Source: Takakia lepidozioides (Eukaryota > Streptophyta > Takakiopsida > Takakiales > Takakiaceae). Taken from it: a stretch of 64,000 nucleotides of DNA. This document shows positions 42,854 to 53,602 of this stretch, piece after piece. Below the pieces are notes generated by a model that searched no databases, was not told where the DNA came from, and saw nothing but the letters and a program-made list of their open reading frames with translations. A program made the position numbers and the translations under genes. The stretch is from positions 16,306,001-16,370,000 of the forward strand of contig CM060734.1 in NCBI GenBank assembly GCA_030704615.1, in the 5' to 3' direction. Within the stretch, counting starts at the first letter, position 1. Every line of letters starts with the position of its first letter.

Positions 42854-45484
42854 GCTCGTATGTACTAGGTGGCACACCGATGCAAGACAATGACTCATGC
42901 CTGCATTCATATGGGTACACACAAGCATCCTGTGTCCAAAGGAAGTTGCAGGGATAGCGTGGACATTGCTAGAAATCTGCCGAAGCAGGAGGTCCACAAT
43001 GCCCCTTGTGCAACACCTTCTGCTATAGCGCTTGCAGCTAGCAAGGTATTCCTGGAAAAACACATACTGGGTGAAGGGGATACGACACAACCAATGTTGG
43101 ATGCAGATTCGCTTGATACAGTGATGGACCATTTCTCCGTGTTGAGCTCTCCCAATATTCGAAACCAGATGAATGCACTCAGAATGGGAACAGGCATTGC
43201 TGGATTCATGGACAACATTATGGACCTCAAACGGAGGAGTCGCTATGAATTCATTCAAAACAGTATCTTCCCTGGCCAGGGCTCGTCCAAGGTGTATTTG
43301 TTCAAGATGTCCACAGTGGGCAAAGGCAGTGGTGTGAGCATTGTCCGCCGAATGCAACCTGGAGGAGATTTGGCAAAATGTTGGTTAATGTTTGATCACT
43401 GCAAACGGGGGAAGGATTGGACAACCATGGCGTGCCATGTGTACGATCCAGCGTACCAGCGTGTGCTCTCCATAGCAATTTGTGATATGCAGTCGGAGGA
43501 CACTGAATCCCAGATGCTTATGTGGAATTCGCTCCTGGCCGTCATGCAACGCAATGGAATATAGAACACAAATTTTGCGGGCTTCATGGCTGATAGTGCA
43601 CAGGCAAATTTCAATGTAGTGCGGCGCATGTTTAGTTCGGGGGATCCTAAGGTCCCAATGGAAAATAAGGAGCGCACATGCCTCTTCCATTGGAGTCAAT
43701 CTCTGGCACGTCATACAAAGCGTTGCATTCGCCCTGACCTTCAGTTGGAGCACAGAAGGCTTTGCCTCAAGTACAAAAATGCCACCTCAATGGGAGAAGC
43801 TGAGAGCACTTACCAAGTAATCCGGGCTTGGTGGTTCTCCGCTGGTGCTGCTACTGGTATCCACCTGAAGGAGTTGGAGGACTGGTTGGTTTTCTGGCAC
43901 TTCAGGTACAGACAATGGGGAGCTTTCATGACGACAATAAGCCTCTTCAATCCCAGAAACACAAATTTCACTTTGCATCGTGCCTGTTCATTTGGGGTTG
44001 TTGGATTGTCACTTGCAGAACCTCTTCCATTTCCTTTCGTTCCTCATATTTCCATGCAATGCCTTCTGCAGGACATGTCCTTGGAGGACTTGGCCGACAT
44101 GCCATCCTGTAATTTGGTGGAGACTGTTCACAATGCCTGGATGCAGCAGTCTACCAAAGCAGGACGTGACTTGTATGTGGCCACTGCTGATGACATGGTG
44201 CAGGCACTTACACAACAAACCAGGTACCACAATTTTCTGATGGGACGGGGTGGAGGCAAGGGCCCTGATACGACTTTGTTGATGCTAAGGGCTGCGAGTA
44301 GGTCCGGAGACCCATCGAAGATGGCCAGAGCTCTGAACAGGTGCACTGAAGGCTCCCATTTGCAATCCAGGCTCCCCCATTTGGAAGGCGAGGAAAGATT
44401 TGGATCATGCAAAAGGAAATTGAACACTCCTCCAGGGTCGGATGGAGATTCCCATCGGCCGGACAGGGTCAATTTCTTTGTACCAAAGGTGTCTCCAGTG
44501 CAGACTAAGTCGTGTGCCCGCCCCTTCCCATGTGAGTCCTTCTCCAGTGGAGCAGGTGTAGATCATGCAAGCACAGCAGCAGGAATCCCATTGGAGGAGG
44601 TGGTGGCCATGGTGCATGAATATGATTGCATTGATAGTGAGTGACATATAGAACGCACCCCACCAGGATCTAGAGTGGCTTGCATGGCAATTCGGACCCC
44701 CTCTTTCAAGAAATGCAAATAAAAAATATGCAAACGCTCCAGGGGGACTCCAGCTCCAACATTCACAGGGTTGTTCCGACCTTATCATAGTGGGGAGTCA
44801 AAAGACCACAAGTTCTGGTTCTGCCCAGACGATATAGCACGATGCGTCAAGGGAACAGTTCGTCCTTTGGTGATAATGAAGCCCCCTCCCCCCGCAATTT
44901 GGCCTGTGAAACTTGGGACGTCGCTGTCATCAACCGAGATAAGCATGTTGGAGGAGGGAGGGTTTTGTCTTGCACGGTCCCGGGTGGTGCCCTCATGCAC
45001 TGTCGGCACAGATGTGCCACATGCTCCAGCAATGCCTCCACCCGGTGCTGACTCCCACCCAACAAAAAGAGATGGAAAAACAGTGCGCTGTGTCACTTCG
45101 GGTGCAGATCATGAATGCAAGATGGAATCAGCTAGAATTTTGCAGGCTCGGGTGACTCGTATCACCGAAGTCCCTGCCCCGGGGTATGGACGGATTTACA
45201 CAGTGCTGTCTATTGGCTCAGTTCTTCATGGCAAAGAATATCAAGTTACCGTGGGGAATTTCCCTACGTGCACTTGTCCGGATTTTGTAACGATGCGTGA
45301 GGGCGCTCTCGGCATGAGAGGGAAGTGGTTCCCCTGCAAGCATCAATATTACATATACCTTGTAATTATGTGCTGCAACGGTAAGAGAGACCAATTCATT
45401 CACCAAGCCACACTAGGTTACGGAGAAGTCATCACCCTTCTGCAGCGGGACACCTCACGTAGGGCTCCGCCAAATTCTCTTTGA
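42849..45484 (+). pseudogene. MULE-type transposase copy 2, C-terminal portion
   Basis: Begins inside the N-terminal zinc region (ARMY-stop-VAHRCKTMTHACIHMG, HKHPVSKG). Core: LMFDHCKRGKDWTTMACHVY, GFMADSAQANFNVVR, CLFHWSQSLARHTK; then ADMPSCNLVETVHNAW and the SWIM finger CTCPDF...CKH at about 45,262-45,345. In-frame stops occur at the start, at about 43,562 (TAG), 44,642 (TGA) and about 44,720 (TAA), plus a frameshift near 45,050. The intron position of copy 1 is read through, its GT donor being lost. Its N-terminal portion is at 52,664-53,602 on the other strand. Confidence 0.85.
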
Positions 45485-45684
45485 ACACATACGAGCCTTG
45501 CCCGCTTCCCATGCTGGTTTCCGGGTTACCGTGTGAAGACTTTGCATTTAGGACAAACACATACATTTCGTTCACGGAACCAAGGCAAATGCACATGCCA
45601 TTCATTGTAAGCGTCTATCTATGAATTGAAATAAAGTGTGTCAATCATTCTGAGCTCAAATCTGCCATATTTTCATATTCCTCT
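45485..45684. other. 3' flank of MULE copy 2
   Basis: Short non-coding stretch up to the Gypsy LTR start; nothing recognised. Confidence 0.4.
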
Positions 45685-45970
45685 TATCAAGTTATTTTAC
45701 CACTAGTGTGAAACTAGCTAGGAAATAGCTAGCTTTTACATATTGACATTTGGGATTGGCCCAAGTGTTAATCCAGGGGTCAAGGCAGATTTAGGCCCTG
45801 GAGTGGTTATCTTCACGGCAAGCGCAGAAGACTCATCTTTCTCGAGTTGAGCCTCACCGCGCCTAGCTATGGCGCCGTAGTGTGGATTCCCCATGGCGTG
45901 GGGTGCACTTAGCTTGATTTGTATTTGAGTGATGAGGTTATATATGCATGAGTTTATGCTTCAGATTTGT
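45685..45970 (+). mobile_element. Start of the 5' LTR of the methyltransferase Gypsy
   Basis: Matches 33,335-33,619 in opposite orientation at roughly 95%. The first bases are TATCAAG against TGTCAAG in the other copy, so the LTR start appears mutated. The inner LTR border could not be placed. Confidence 0.65.
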
Positions 45971-46499
45971 GAGCTCGTGCTTGTATTCTTCTTCTTTATC
46001 ACTCGAGAAAGATGAGCTCGTATCTGTGAGTGCCAGATACGAGTTAGTTGTAGCACTTGTGGTTTTTGCTTGAGAATGAGAGAAACCAAGTTGTTATGCA
46101 AGGAGCACCGTGGAGCTCTTGGTTGTTAGAAACGGAGGCGATGTGGGTTACGAGGTGGTAGACCTTGGCATTCGATCTTCAGCTTCAGAGATGAAAGCAC
46201 CATGCTGCAGTGCACTTTGTGGAGTATGGTGGGATTGGGTTTCAATCTCGAGCTTCAGCATTGAGAGGGCTCTTGTCATGGCAAGAGCAGGGCTGGAACA
46301 GGAGCTAAGAGGTGCGGCAAGGCCATGGAATGTGCACCTAGGGTTTCAGAGCTTGGAAGAAGAGCTCTTGCACCACAAGAGAAGTGTCTCGTGGTTGGAA
46401 ATGTAAGCCTTAGGGTTTCAGGAGCTTGGCAAAGGCTGTGGAGTGCTTAGTCTTGTCTTAGAGAGCATCAAGGAGCCAAGGAGCCAAGATAGGGGGCTG

Positions 46500-46960
46500 A
46501 TATCTCTTGTGTGAAGAGGTTGCATGTGTGGAGCATGTATTCAGCTCATTGAAGCTTCCATCTTCAAGCTTGGAGGGCAAGCAAGGAAGAGGGAAGGACT
46601 GACTTCCCTCATGTGAGGGCAATGCATGTGTGGAGCATGCTATCAGCCTGGTGAAGGCTTGCACTTTCAGGTGTGGGAGTGCAAGAAAGGAAGGAAGGGG
46701 CTGGTTTCCCTGTAGGGCATGTGGAGCATGCTTTCAGCCTGCTGAAGCTTGTATTTTCAGGTTTGTGGGTGCAAGAAATGAAGCAAAGGAGCTGATTCTC
46801 TTATGGTGAGAGTGGGGCATGTGTGGAGCATGCCTTCAGCCCATTGAGGCTCTTGTTTTCAAGCTTTAGAGAGCTAGAACGGAAGGTCTAGGGCTGGTTT
46901 CCACTTGGAGTGAAAGAAAAGCACTTGTAGGGCCTATGTGAGTTGGGGTTTCAACTTCAA
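46500..46960. repeat. Four diverged tandem units of about 100 bp
   Basis: Each unit carries CATGTGTGGAGCATGC, TTCAGCC-TGAAGCTT and a purine-rich end; units begin near 46,523, 46,627, 46,718 and 46,813. Lies in the long leader between LTR and gag. Confidence 0.75.
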
Positions 46961-47336
46961 GCTTGAAGGGAGCGCAACTCTTGAAGCAGCAGGTGTAGGG
47001 GGCTGGAATAGGCTCTAAGATAGATGCTATGGCCGAGGAGAGTGCTTGAATGAGTGCTCACAAGGGCTGGGAACCAGCAGGGCTTGGTTGTTTGCCATTG
47101 AGTTTAGTGGCGTGTTTGGGGAGGCTAAGTGAGAAAGAAGGCTTGGTTTGTGGCAACCACCTCATGGCTTAGGGCTACTATGGTGGTGTGTGGGAGCCGA
47201 AAGGGCAAGAATACCTTGCTGATGTCCTCACAGCCGCCATAGCTCGGTGGAAAGAAGCCTAGAGTCCAAGAGACACAAACCCTAGCTTGGCGTGGCTAAA
47301 CCCCTTGGAGAAATGGCTAAACTGCCAGAGCGGCCA

Positions 47337-47985
47337 TGGATGGGGCTGTGACGGGCTGTGCCGGTGGCCTTTTGGGGCTATGACGGGCTGTGAGGGGTTG
47401 TGACAGGCTGAGGCCTTTGGGGCTGTGAGGGGCTGTGACAGGCCGTGCCTGAGGCCTTTGGGGCTGTGAGGGGCTGTGCCGGGCTGCGCCGGTGGCCTTC
47501 AGGGCTGTGACGGGCTGCGAGGGGTTGTGCCGGGCTGCGCCGGTGGCCTTCGGGGCTGTGACGGGCTGTGAGGGCCTGTGCCGGTGGCCTTCGGGGTCGT
47601 AACGGGCTGTGAGGGCCTGTGACGAGCTACGCCGGTGGCCTTGGGGGCTGTGACGAGCTGTGAGGGGCTGTGCCGGTGGCCTTTTGGGGCTGTGACAGGC
47701 TGTGCCCGTGGCCTTTAGGGCTGTGATGGGCTGTGAGGGGCTGTGACAGGCCGTGCCTGAGGCCTTTGGGGCTGTGACGGGCTGTGAGGGGCTGTGACAG
47801 GCCGTGCCTGAGGCCTTTGGGGTTGTGACAGGCTGTGAGGGGCTGTGTCAGGCCGTGCCTGAGGCCTGTGGGGCTGTGACGGGCTATGAGGGGTTGTGAC
47901 AGACTGTGCCCAGTGGCCTGTGGGACTGTGACGGCTGTGACCAATGAGCTGTGTGGGCCTGTGCTGGTCTGTGGTGGCCCGTGTT
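47337..47985. repeat. Minisatellite, about 50-bp units, roughly 12 copies
   Basis: Units built from GGGGCTGTGACGGGCTGTGA followed by GGGGCTGTG and a GCCGGTGGCCTT or CCTGAGGCCTTT ending. One reverse frame stays open through it only because of the repeat; not called as coding. Confidence 0.9.
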
Positions 47986-48419
47986 GACCTGTGGACGGCC
48001 TATGCTAACTCGTGGAGGCACTGGTGGACTGCCTAAGGACTGGCATGTGGTCTTGAAGGCCGAATTTCGAAGCTCGTGGAGGGCGGTTTGAGGAGTATCT
48101 TCATGATATTCCCATGGTCATGCAAGTGAGGGAAGAGAGGAGAGGAAGAGTGTTGGGATGAGGGCATGCTGGGGTTAGGCATTGCTTTAGCTTCTCTTCC
48201 TTGTAGTTTCCACCCTCTCATTAGGCCAAGACCTTTCCGTAGGTGGAGGCAAGAGTCAATCCGGGTTTGGGCTGGGGTGTCCTTGCAGGAGCAACACCGT
48301 GGAGTTGTTTTTGGTGTGGGGGAGTTGTCGTTCTGATTTCTTGTGTTTGGATCCCCTCCATACCTGCATGCTTGACTGTGCGCCATGCTAGTTTTGTGTG
48401 GGCGCTTGTTTTTATAGGT

Positions 48420-48560
48420 GATTGGTCCGGATTTGATCACCAGCCAGTCCTAGAGCATGCTGTCGATGGTGAGGCTGGGGTGATGACCAGCCATACCATC
48501 ATTGTTTCTCCTGTGGTGAGGTTGGAGGTGATGACTAGCCAACCATAGGAGTGCTTGCGG
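48420..48560 (+). repeat. Gypsy leader segment also found at 61,425-61,535
   Basis: GGTGAGGCTGGGGTGATGACC and nearby blocks match the reverse complement of 61,425-61,535. It marks leader or LTR-end sequence of this Gypsy family. Confidence 0.6.
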
Positions 48561-48678
48561 TGGATGCAGGTACAGCTGTAGGCTATGTTAGGAACTTAGT
48601 ATTCCAAACCATAAGCCGCAACAGGTTCTCTACCCGGTTACCTTGTGGAGAGGGGGTTAGGGACATGTTCATGACCGA

Positions 48679-50353
48679 TTGAGTGTCAACACGGAGGTGC
48701 CACTAGTTGTTGGGGACAGTGCCGGTTCGAGCACTAGCGATACTAGTGGGTACACGAGACGAGGTGTGCGGTTTAGGCCACCTTCACCTCCTGTGTCTTC
48801 TACGGAAGGTTCTGATTCGGATTGTGAATCAGGAGGACTCATACCGGCGGTGCAAGTTGTTTCTTTGCCATTGTTGTGGGACACAATGGAGGAGATGTAT
48901 GGAGCTACCAAGGGGCCACGAAGGTACTCTGGGGCGGTGGGCACCATCGAGTTGGATGACTTTATCCAAGAGTTTGATAGTTGGTGTGATTTGCAGCAAA
49001 TGCGCAATCCACAACTATTTACGCCTTTCATGGCATGGAAGGGGCTGTTTCAGCACCTTGAGGGGCTGCCTATGGATGATTACCATGAGTTCAGGCGGGG
49101 GCATGAGGTTGAGATCGAGGAGTGGAGGATGTACTGGTCACCCGACTATGTCTCCATCACTAGGGGCACTAGAGCCACGAGGGCAGTGGCTACACCTGCC
49201 GCTGCACCGGCAGCTTCAGCAAGTAGCAGTGGGACTGGTGGTACAGTAGCTACGACATCCACCCAAGCCACTACCGCACCAGCACTAGCACCCGTGCCTG
49301 CCTTCAACCCTGTTGTGGAGTTCTTCGAAGAGTTGAGAGGGAACTACCAAGGGGTGAGGACAGAGAAGTTGCGGAGCTTGCAAGAGTTCCAACGGAAGCC
49401 GACCGAGAGCTTGAGGGAGGCTTTCACTCGCATGAGGCGCTTGATAAATGTAACCCAAGAGGTTACGGAAGCTCAGGCAGTCCAATTCTGGTATGGGATA
49501 TTGGACAAGGAGCTGAGGAGAAGGGTGCGGGATGCAACTCTCCTACAAGCGGCCCAACCCACCTTAGCAAATGTGTTTTTGTTGGCAGAGCGGATAGAGC
49601 TCAACATGGTGGAGGAACAAGTGGTCACGGTGGGATTTGCTAAGGAGACACCACGGGGTAGTGGTGCTCCTAGCCAACCACTACCTCAACGTGCTCAAGG
49701 CAACAAGGGGGCTCAGATGAAGCTCAGGGAAGGGCAGAGAGGACCTCAGATGCAGGGGTCTCTCCCTTCATTTGCTGGCCAACAACGGGCGGATGTGGTG
49801 TGCTGGACATGTGGAGGACCCCATGTCAAGAAGGATTGCCCAGAGGGAGACAAAGGGCCGGCACATGCACAGCCTGCACAGTTGCAGTGTGGGCATTGTG
49901 GCAAGCACGGGCATGGAGAGGCCCAGTGTTATGGTTTGCATCCTGAGTTGCACCCAGGCCAGTTCCAAGGGAATAATGGTGGCCGGGGGCGAGGTGGAGC
50001 AGCCCAGAGAGGACGGTGGCCAGCCACAAGGTGCAGGCCAAGGGCAAGCTCAACATGGCCAAGGACGCGGAGGTCAAGGTGTTGACCAAGGCATGGCCAA
50101 CCGGCTTCAGCAGCTAGAGCAGAGGCTCGCTGCCATGGCTACAGCTCAGGTGGTACCGGCTCTAAGGCCGGATGGTCCACCTCCTGCTCCTGAGGGAGGA
50201 GATATGGGAGGCATGGGATTCATGTGTGGAGCAGCACTACCACTAGTGCAGGTGGAGTCTGCTGCAGCCGTGACTCGAGGAGCAGCACGAGTTCCTGAGC
50301 CACGAGGTGCAGAGGTGGAGTTGGATCCACAGCGTGGGGAGGCAAGCCGTTAG
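48679..50353 (+). CDS. Gag of the methyltransferase-encoding Gypsy
   Basis: 468 codons then a frameshift near 50,020 into a second frame ending 50,353. Ser/Thr/Pro-rich N-terminus, capsid-like region with LDDFIQEFDSWCDLQQMRNP, EFQRKPTESLREAFTRMRRL and LLAERIELNMVEEQ. Two zinc knuckles: CWTCGGPHVKKDC (C-x2-C-x3-H-x4-C) and CGHCGKHGHGEAQC (C-x2-C-x4-H-x4-C). After the shift come Gln/Gly-rich sequence and a coiled-coil-like NRLQQLEQRLAAMATAQV. Packages element RNA; upstream is a repeat-rich leader of about 3 kb. Confidence 0.85.
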
Positions 50354-50377
50354 GCTAGGCTTCCTCAGTCATTCACA

Positions 50378-51548
50378 TTGGCGGAGACAGTGTCGACGCC
50401 ATCTATAGCACCTAGTTCTCGCCCGACTGTTACCGAGGCGGAGGTTACTATGCCATTGGGGAGAGCTACACGGGTAGCACCACTACCTAGTGTCGCCAAG
50501 GCTACGACAGCTAGTGTGCTGCTAGGAGCGACCACATCTGTGTGTCAGGCTCCATTGTTCTCGGCTACCATGATTGCGATGCCGGGGGTAAGACCAGCTG
50601 AGGTGTTCAGGCTGGCAGCTACACTCTGTGAGAGTGGGGAGGTTACTTCATCTTCTGCGGAGATACTGGGAGGTGTAGTGCCGGAGGGATCCTCGGATTT
50701 GAGGGTCAAGACTGCCACGGCGGTGCCATGGCAAGCTGCAGCTGCCAGGTTGATGGAGCTGCCAGCTAGGCCAGCCATTGAGCGCGCCATGGTGACACCT
50801 GGAGTTGTCATGTTAGACAACCAGGATGGCATTTTCTGTTTAAGTGGACTGGCAGGCAAGAGGTACCGGCCACTGCGGGTCTTGTTGGACTCGGGAGCTC
50901 AGCCACTAATGCTGGGCAGAGCTGCTATTGCAGGCTTGGGCCTCACGGAGGCGGATATGGAGCCTTGTCCTTTCCAGATACAAACGTCTCTGGGAGGATC
51001 GGAGCAAGCTCGGGGCATGACACGGCGTGAGTTGGCTATCAGACTACGGCCGGATCACCCTACAGATGGCTCAGTGATGCGAGCCAAGGCCATTGTGACA
51101 GACGCGGTCTCATACGATGTCCTGGTTGGTGGGGCAGTGTTGTACCCCATGGGCTTCACCCTGGATTTTTGGGAGGAGTCAGCTTCCTATAGGCCTACAT
51201 GGCAATCAGGGGAGGGCCGGCGTGTGCAGCTCCCTGTGACGTTCATAGGAGGAGTTGCGGTTGCCCAGCGAGGCAAGATGCCGACACTAGCAGCATTCAT
51301 AGCGGCAGTGAGTTGGCCTAGAGAGTTGCTTGAGGGCAACGCTCATTCAGAGGATGTACCACCTCCGGGAGAGCAGGATGACATGTATGGTAAGGCGGAG
51401 TTGCCTACCATGGTTGCTCAGACTCCATTGTGGGGCACGAGCAAGGATTTGCAGCGGGATGCTGATCGACGGGTGCAACAAGCCTGGGTGGAGGCTTTTG
51501 TACCGTCAGGAGAGGAGGAGAGTGCGGGATTGCACCAGGACCACCTCA
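50378..51548 (+). CDS. Aspartic protease region of the methyltransferase Gypsy
   Basis: A long Ala/Thr/Ser-rich lead, then YRPLRVLLDSGAQPLMLGRA (DSGA catalytic motif), AGLGLTEADMEPCPFQ and AVSYDVLVGGAVLYPMGFTL, matching a retropepsin fold. The linker continues to about 51,540, where a one-base frame change leads into the methyltransferase, so protease and methyltransferase probably form one polyprotein. Confidence 0.82.
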
Positions 51549-51549
51549 G

Positions 51550-52630
51550 TTGTCTCCATTGGACACCACACCTATTGTGTGGCAGTATCCGGATGAAGGC
51601 ATTTGTCTTCTGGACTTGTTTGGCGGGATCAGCACCGGATTGGCTGATGTGTTACAGGCAGGTGTACCAGTTTGGTGTTACCTGTATGTGGAGAGGGATG
51701 AGACTGCACGACGCGTTTCACTTCGCCATGTTGCTCAGTTGGTGCAGCGGTACCCTGAGTTGTTGTCGATGTCTGCAATTCGTGGATATCAGCAGGCTTT
51801 GCCAGCAGACATTTCGTGGCTGGGGGCGCAAGATTTGGAGTGGGTTGGCTCCATTGATCTGGTAGTGGCAGGTTGGCCCTACCAAGGGCATTCATCAGCC
51901 GGGCATGGCAATGGATTGCGAGACTCGAGGTCGGGTCTGTTTTGGGAAATGGTGCGGGTTTTGCCCCACTTGCAGCTTCATCAAGCTGTATCTCCAGCAT
52001 ACATCTTGGAGAATGTGCCACTGATGGGCGATTCTTGGGCCAGGGTGATGGCCAGTGTGCATCAAGTCCGATCGTGGCTTGGGTCAATAGTGTTGCTAGA
52101 TGCAGCTACAGTGGGGTCACGGGCTCATCGTCCACGGCTATGGTGGACTAACTTGATGCCACCCGCACTGCTCAAGCGTGCATTTGATGGGGTGCAGCGG
52201 CCAGCACATCTCACAGTGGATAACATTCTGGACACAGGGAGGCAGTCTCAGCGTGTGAGACACGATGACCGTTCGCCTTTGGCAGTGGTCAACAAGGTGG
52301 GTCAACCACAAGCAGCATTACCTACACTGCTCAGCTTCCCAGAATCGCATGCTTTCTGGGATAGTGGACCTGGCCTCCTGTGGGATGCTCAGTTGCAGCA
52401 GTTAGTGGAGCCTAATGCTGACGAGCGTGAGCGGGCAATGGGTTTTACCACTGGTACCACGGCGGTGTCGTCTCTTTCTGAGGCATCATGTCGTCAAGTG
52501 TTGGGGCAAGCAATGGATCTCAATTGCTTGACCTGGATTATCAGCTTGGCTCTGGCTGAGCAACGCAGAGTGCGGAGTACACTTCCCTCAATGGTCTCTC
52601 TGCCTACCGAGACGGTACAGGCAGTGAGTG
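51550..52630 (+). CDS. DNMT3-like C5 cytosine methyltransferase carried by a Gypsy retrotransposon
   Basis: About 360 codons. Motif I LLDLFGGISTGLADVL, motif II-like CYLYVERDETARR, motif IV SIDLVVAGWPYQGHSSAGHG, motif VI AYILENVPLMGDSW, motif VIII-like VGSRAHRPRLWWTNLMP, motif IX-X-like ERERAMGFTTGTT and SLSEASCRQVLGQAMD. SRAHRPRLWWTNL and the absence of a large insert recall DNMT3 rather than DNMT1/CMT. In motif IV the Pro-Cys catalytic pair reads Pro-Tyr, so this copy should not transfer methyl groups. It lies downstream of gag and protease in the position where RT would follow; RT, RNase H and integrase are found inverted at 36,415-34,438. Methylation of its own or host DNA is the inferred role for the family. 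Confidence 0.88.
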
Positions 52631-52663
52631 GGGGGGGAGCTTACCGAAGTGAGGTGCGCGACA
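52631..52663 (+). mobile_element. Last 33 bp of a chromovirus LTR
   Basis: GAGCTTACCGAAGTGAGGTG followed by CGCGACA matches the end of the 42,124-42,848 LTR with one or two differences, in opposite orientation. It directly abuts GTGGC and MULE sequence. Confidence 0.85.
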
Positions 52664-53602
52664 GTGGCACACAGAAACACAGGATGGGGAAAGTTTGCAG
52701 AACCTGCACACAAAAATATTGGTCTTCGGAGGGGCAAGCTCTGGGGTGAAAGGATTTAGGGGCACACCTTCCCACTCACTTTCGTTTGGTTTAGCGCTGT
52801 TTCTCAAGCGAGGGCAAGAAATATTCACGCACTTGCAATGCCCAACGCAAACCGACCTTCAAAATTTCAATCCAATGTCGTTGTGGATGTTCGACGTTTT
52901 TGTCCTGCACCAAGGGTGTCCGTCATGTTTCTTGTCCATGCCCTACAGAAGCCCAGCTAGTCCACTGGAAGACGTGGGAGGGTTGAGCTCAAACAAGATG
53001 TCCCCATCAAACTCTGCTGGCACGTATTGAGCCCGCTGCACACGAAGGGACTCCCAATCAACAAAACGCAGCTCGCTCTTGCACCCAGGCACCCCTGTGA
53101 GGGCTCTCAATTTTGGAATGACACTCATTATCTCCTGCAATTCGTCATCATCCAAGAATGGAGTCTGCACTAGCGGAGGAATCTCAGGAACATCCTCCGA
53201 GGACGAGTCTGAAAGAGTCACGAATGTAGTGGATGTGCTCACCTCTTGTTTCACATAAACTGTGCCCTTCTGCTGCACGACCGATGCCGCAGTGCCAGGG
53301 GTAACTACTGATCCTGCTGATTGTCTTCTCTCTTTTCCAAGGACCCGGTATGTGCGTGGAAGGACTCTCCACTTCCTTCCACCCTCGCCAACCAATGGTT
53401 TCTCCAAGTGCCCAGAATCCAAATTCCCATCCTCGTCATACACCTCTTTTTGAACAAGCAGATAACCCAATTCCAGCGGGAACACTGTAACCAGCTCATC
53501 CTCATGAACAACTGCAAACCCATTGTCATCTGCAGTGGCAGTCAGTGGAAGACTACCTGCATTGGAAAGAAATCGAGCGAGTCTATCTCGCTCCCTGGAC
53601 AT
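52664..53602 (-). pseudogene. MULE-type transposase copy 2, N-terminal portion
   Basis: Start MSRERDRLARFLSNAGSLPL at 53,602, DDNGFAVVHEDELVTVFPL, KWRVLPRTYRVLGKERR, acidic VTLSDSSSEDVPEIPPL, EFDGDILFELNPP. Then, in shifted frames, HPWCRTKTSNIHND and NESEWEGVPLNPFTPELAPP, FVCRFCKLSPSCVSVC, ending exactly at the chromovirus LTR end. Homologous throughout to 28,575-29,500. The rest of the gene is at 42,849-45,484. Confidence 0.85.

Noticed and set aside
47627-47944. Minus-strand open frame of repeated Ser/His/Gln-rich units
   Set aside because: It exists only because the underlying minisatellite unit lacks stops in that frame.
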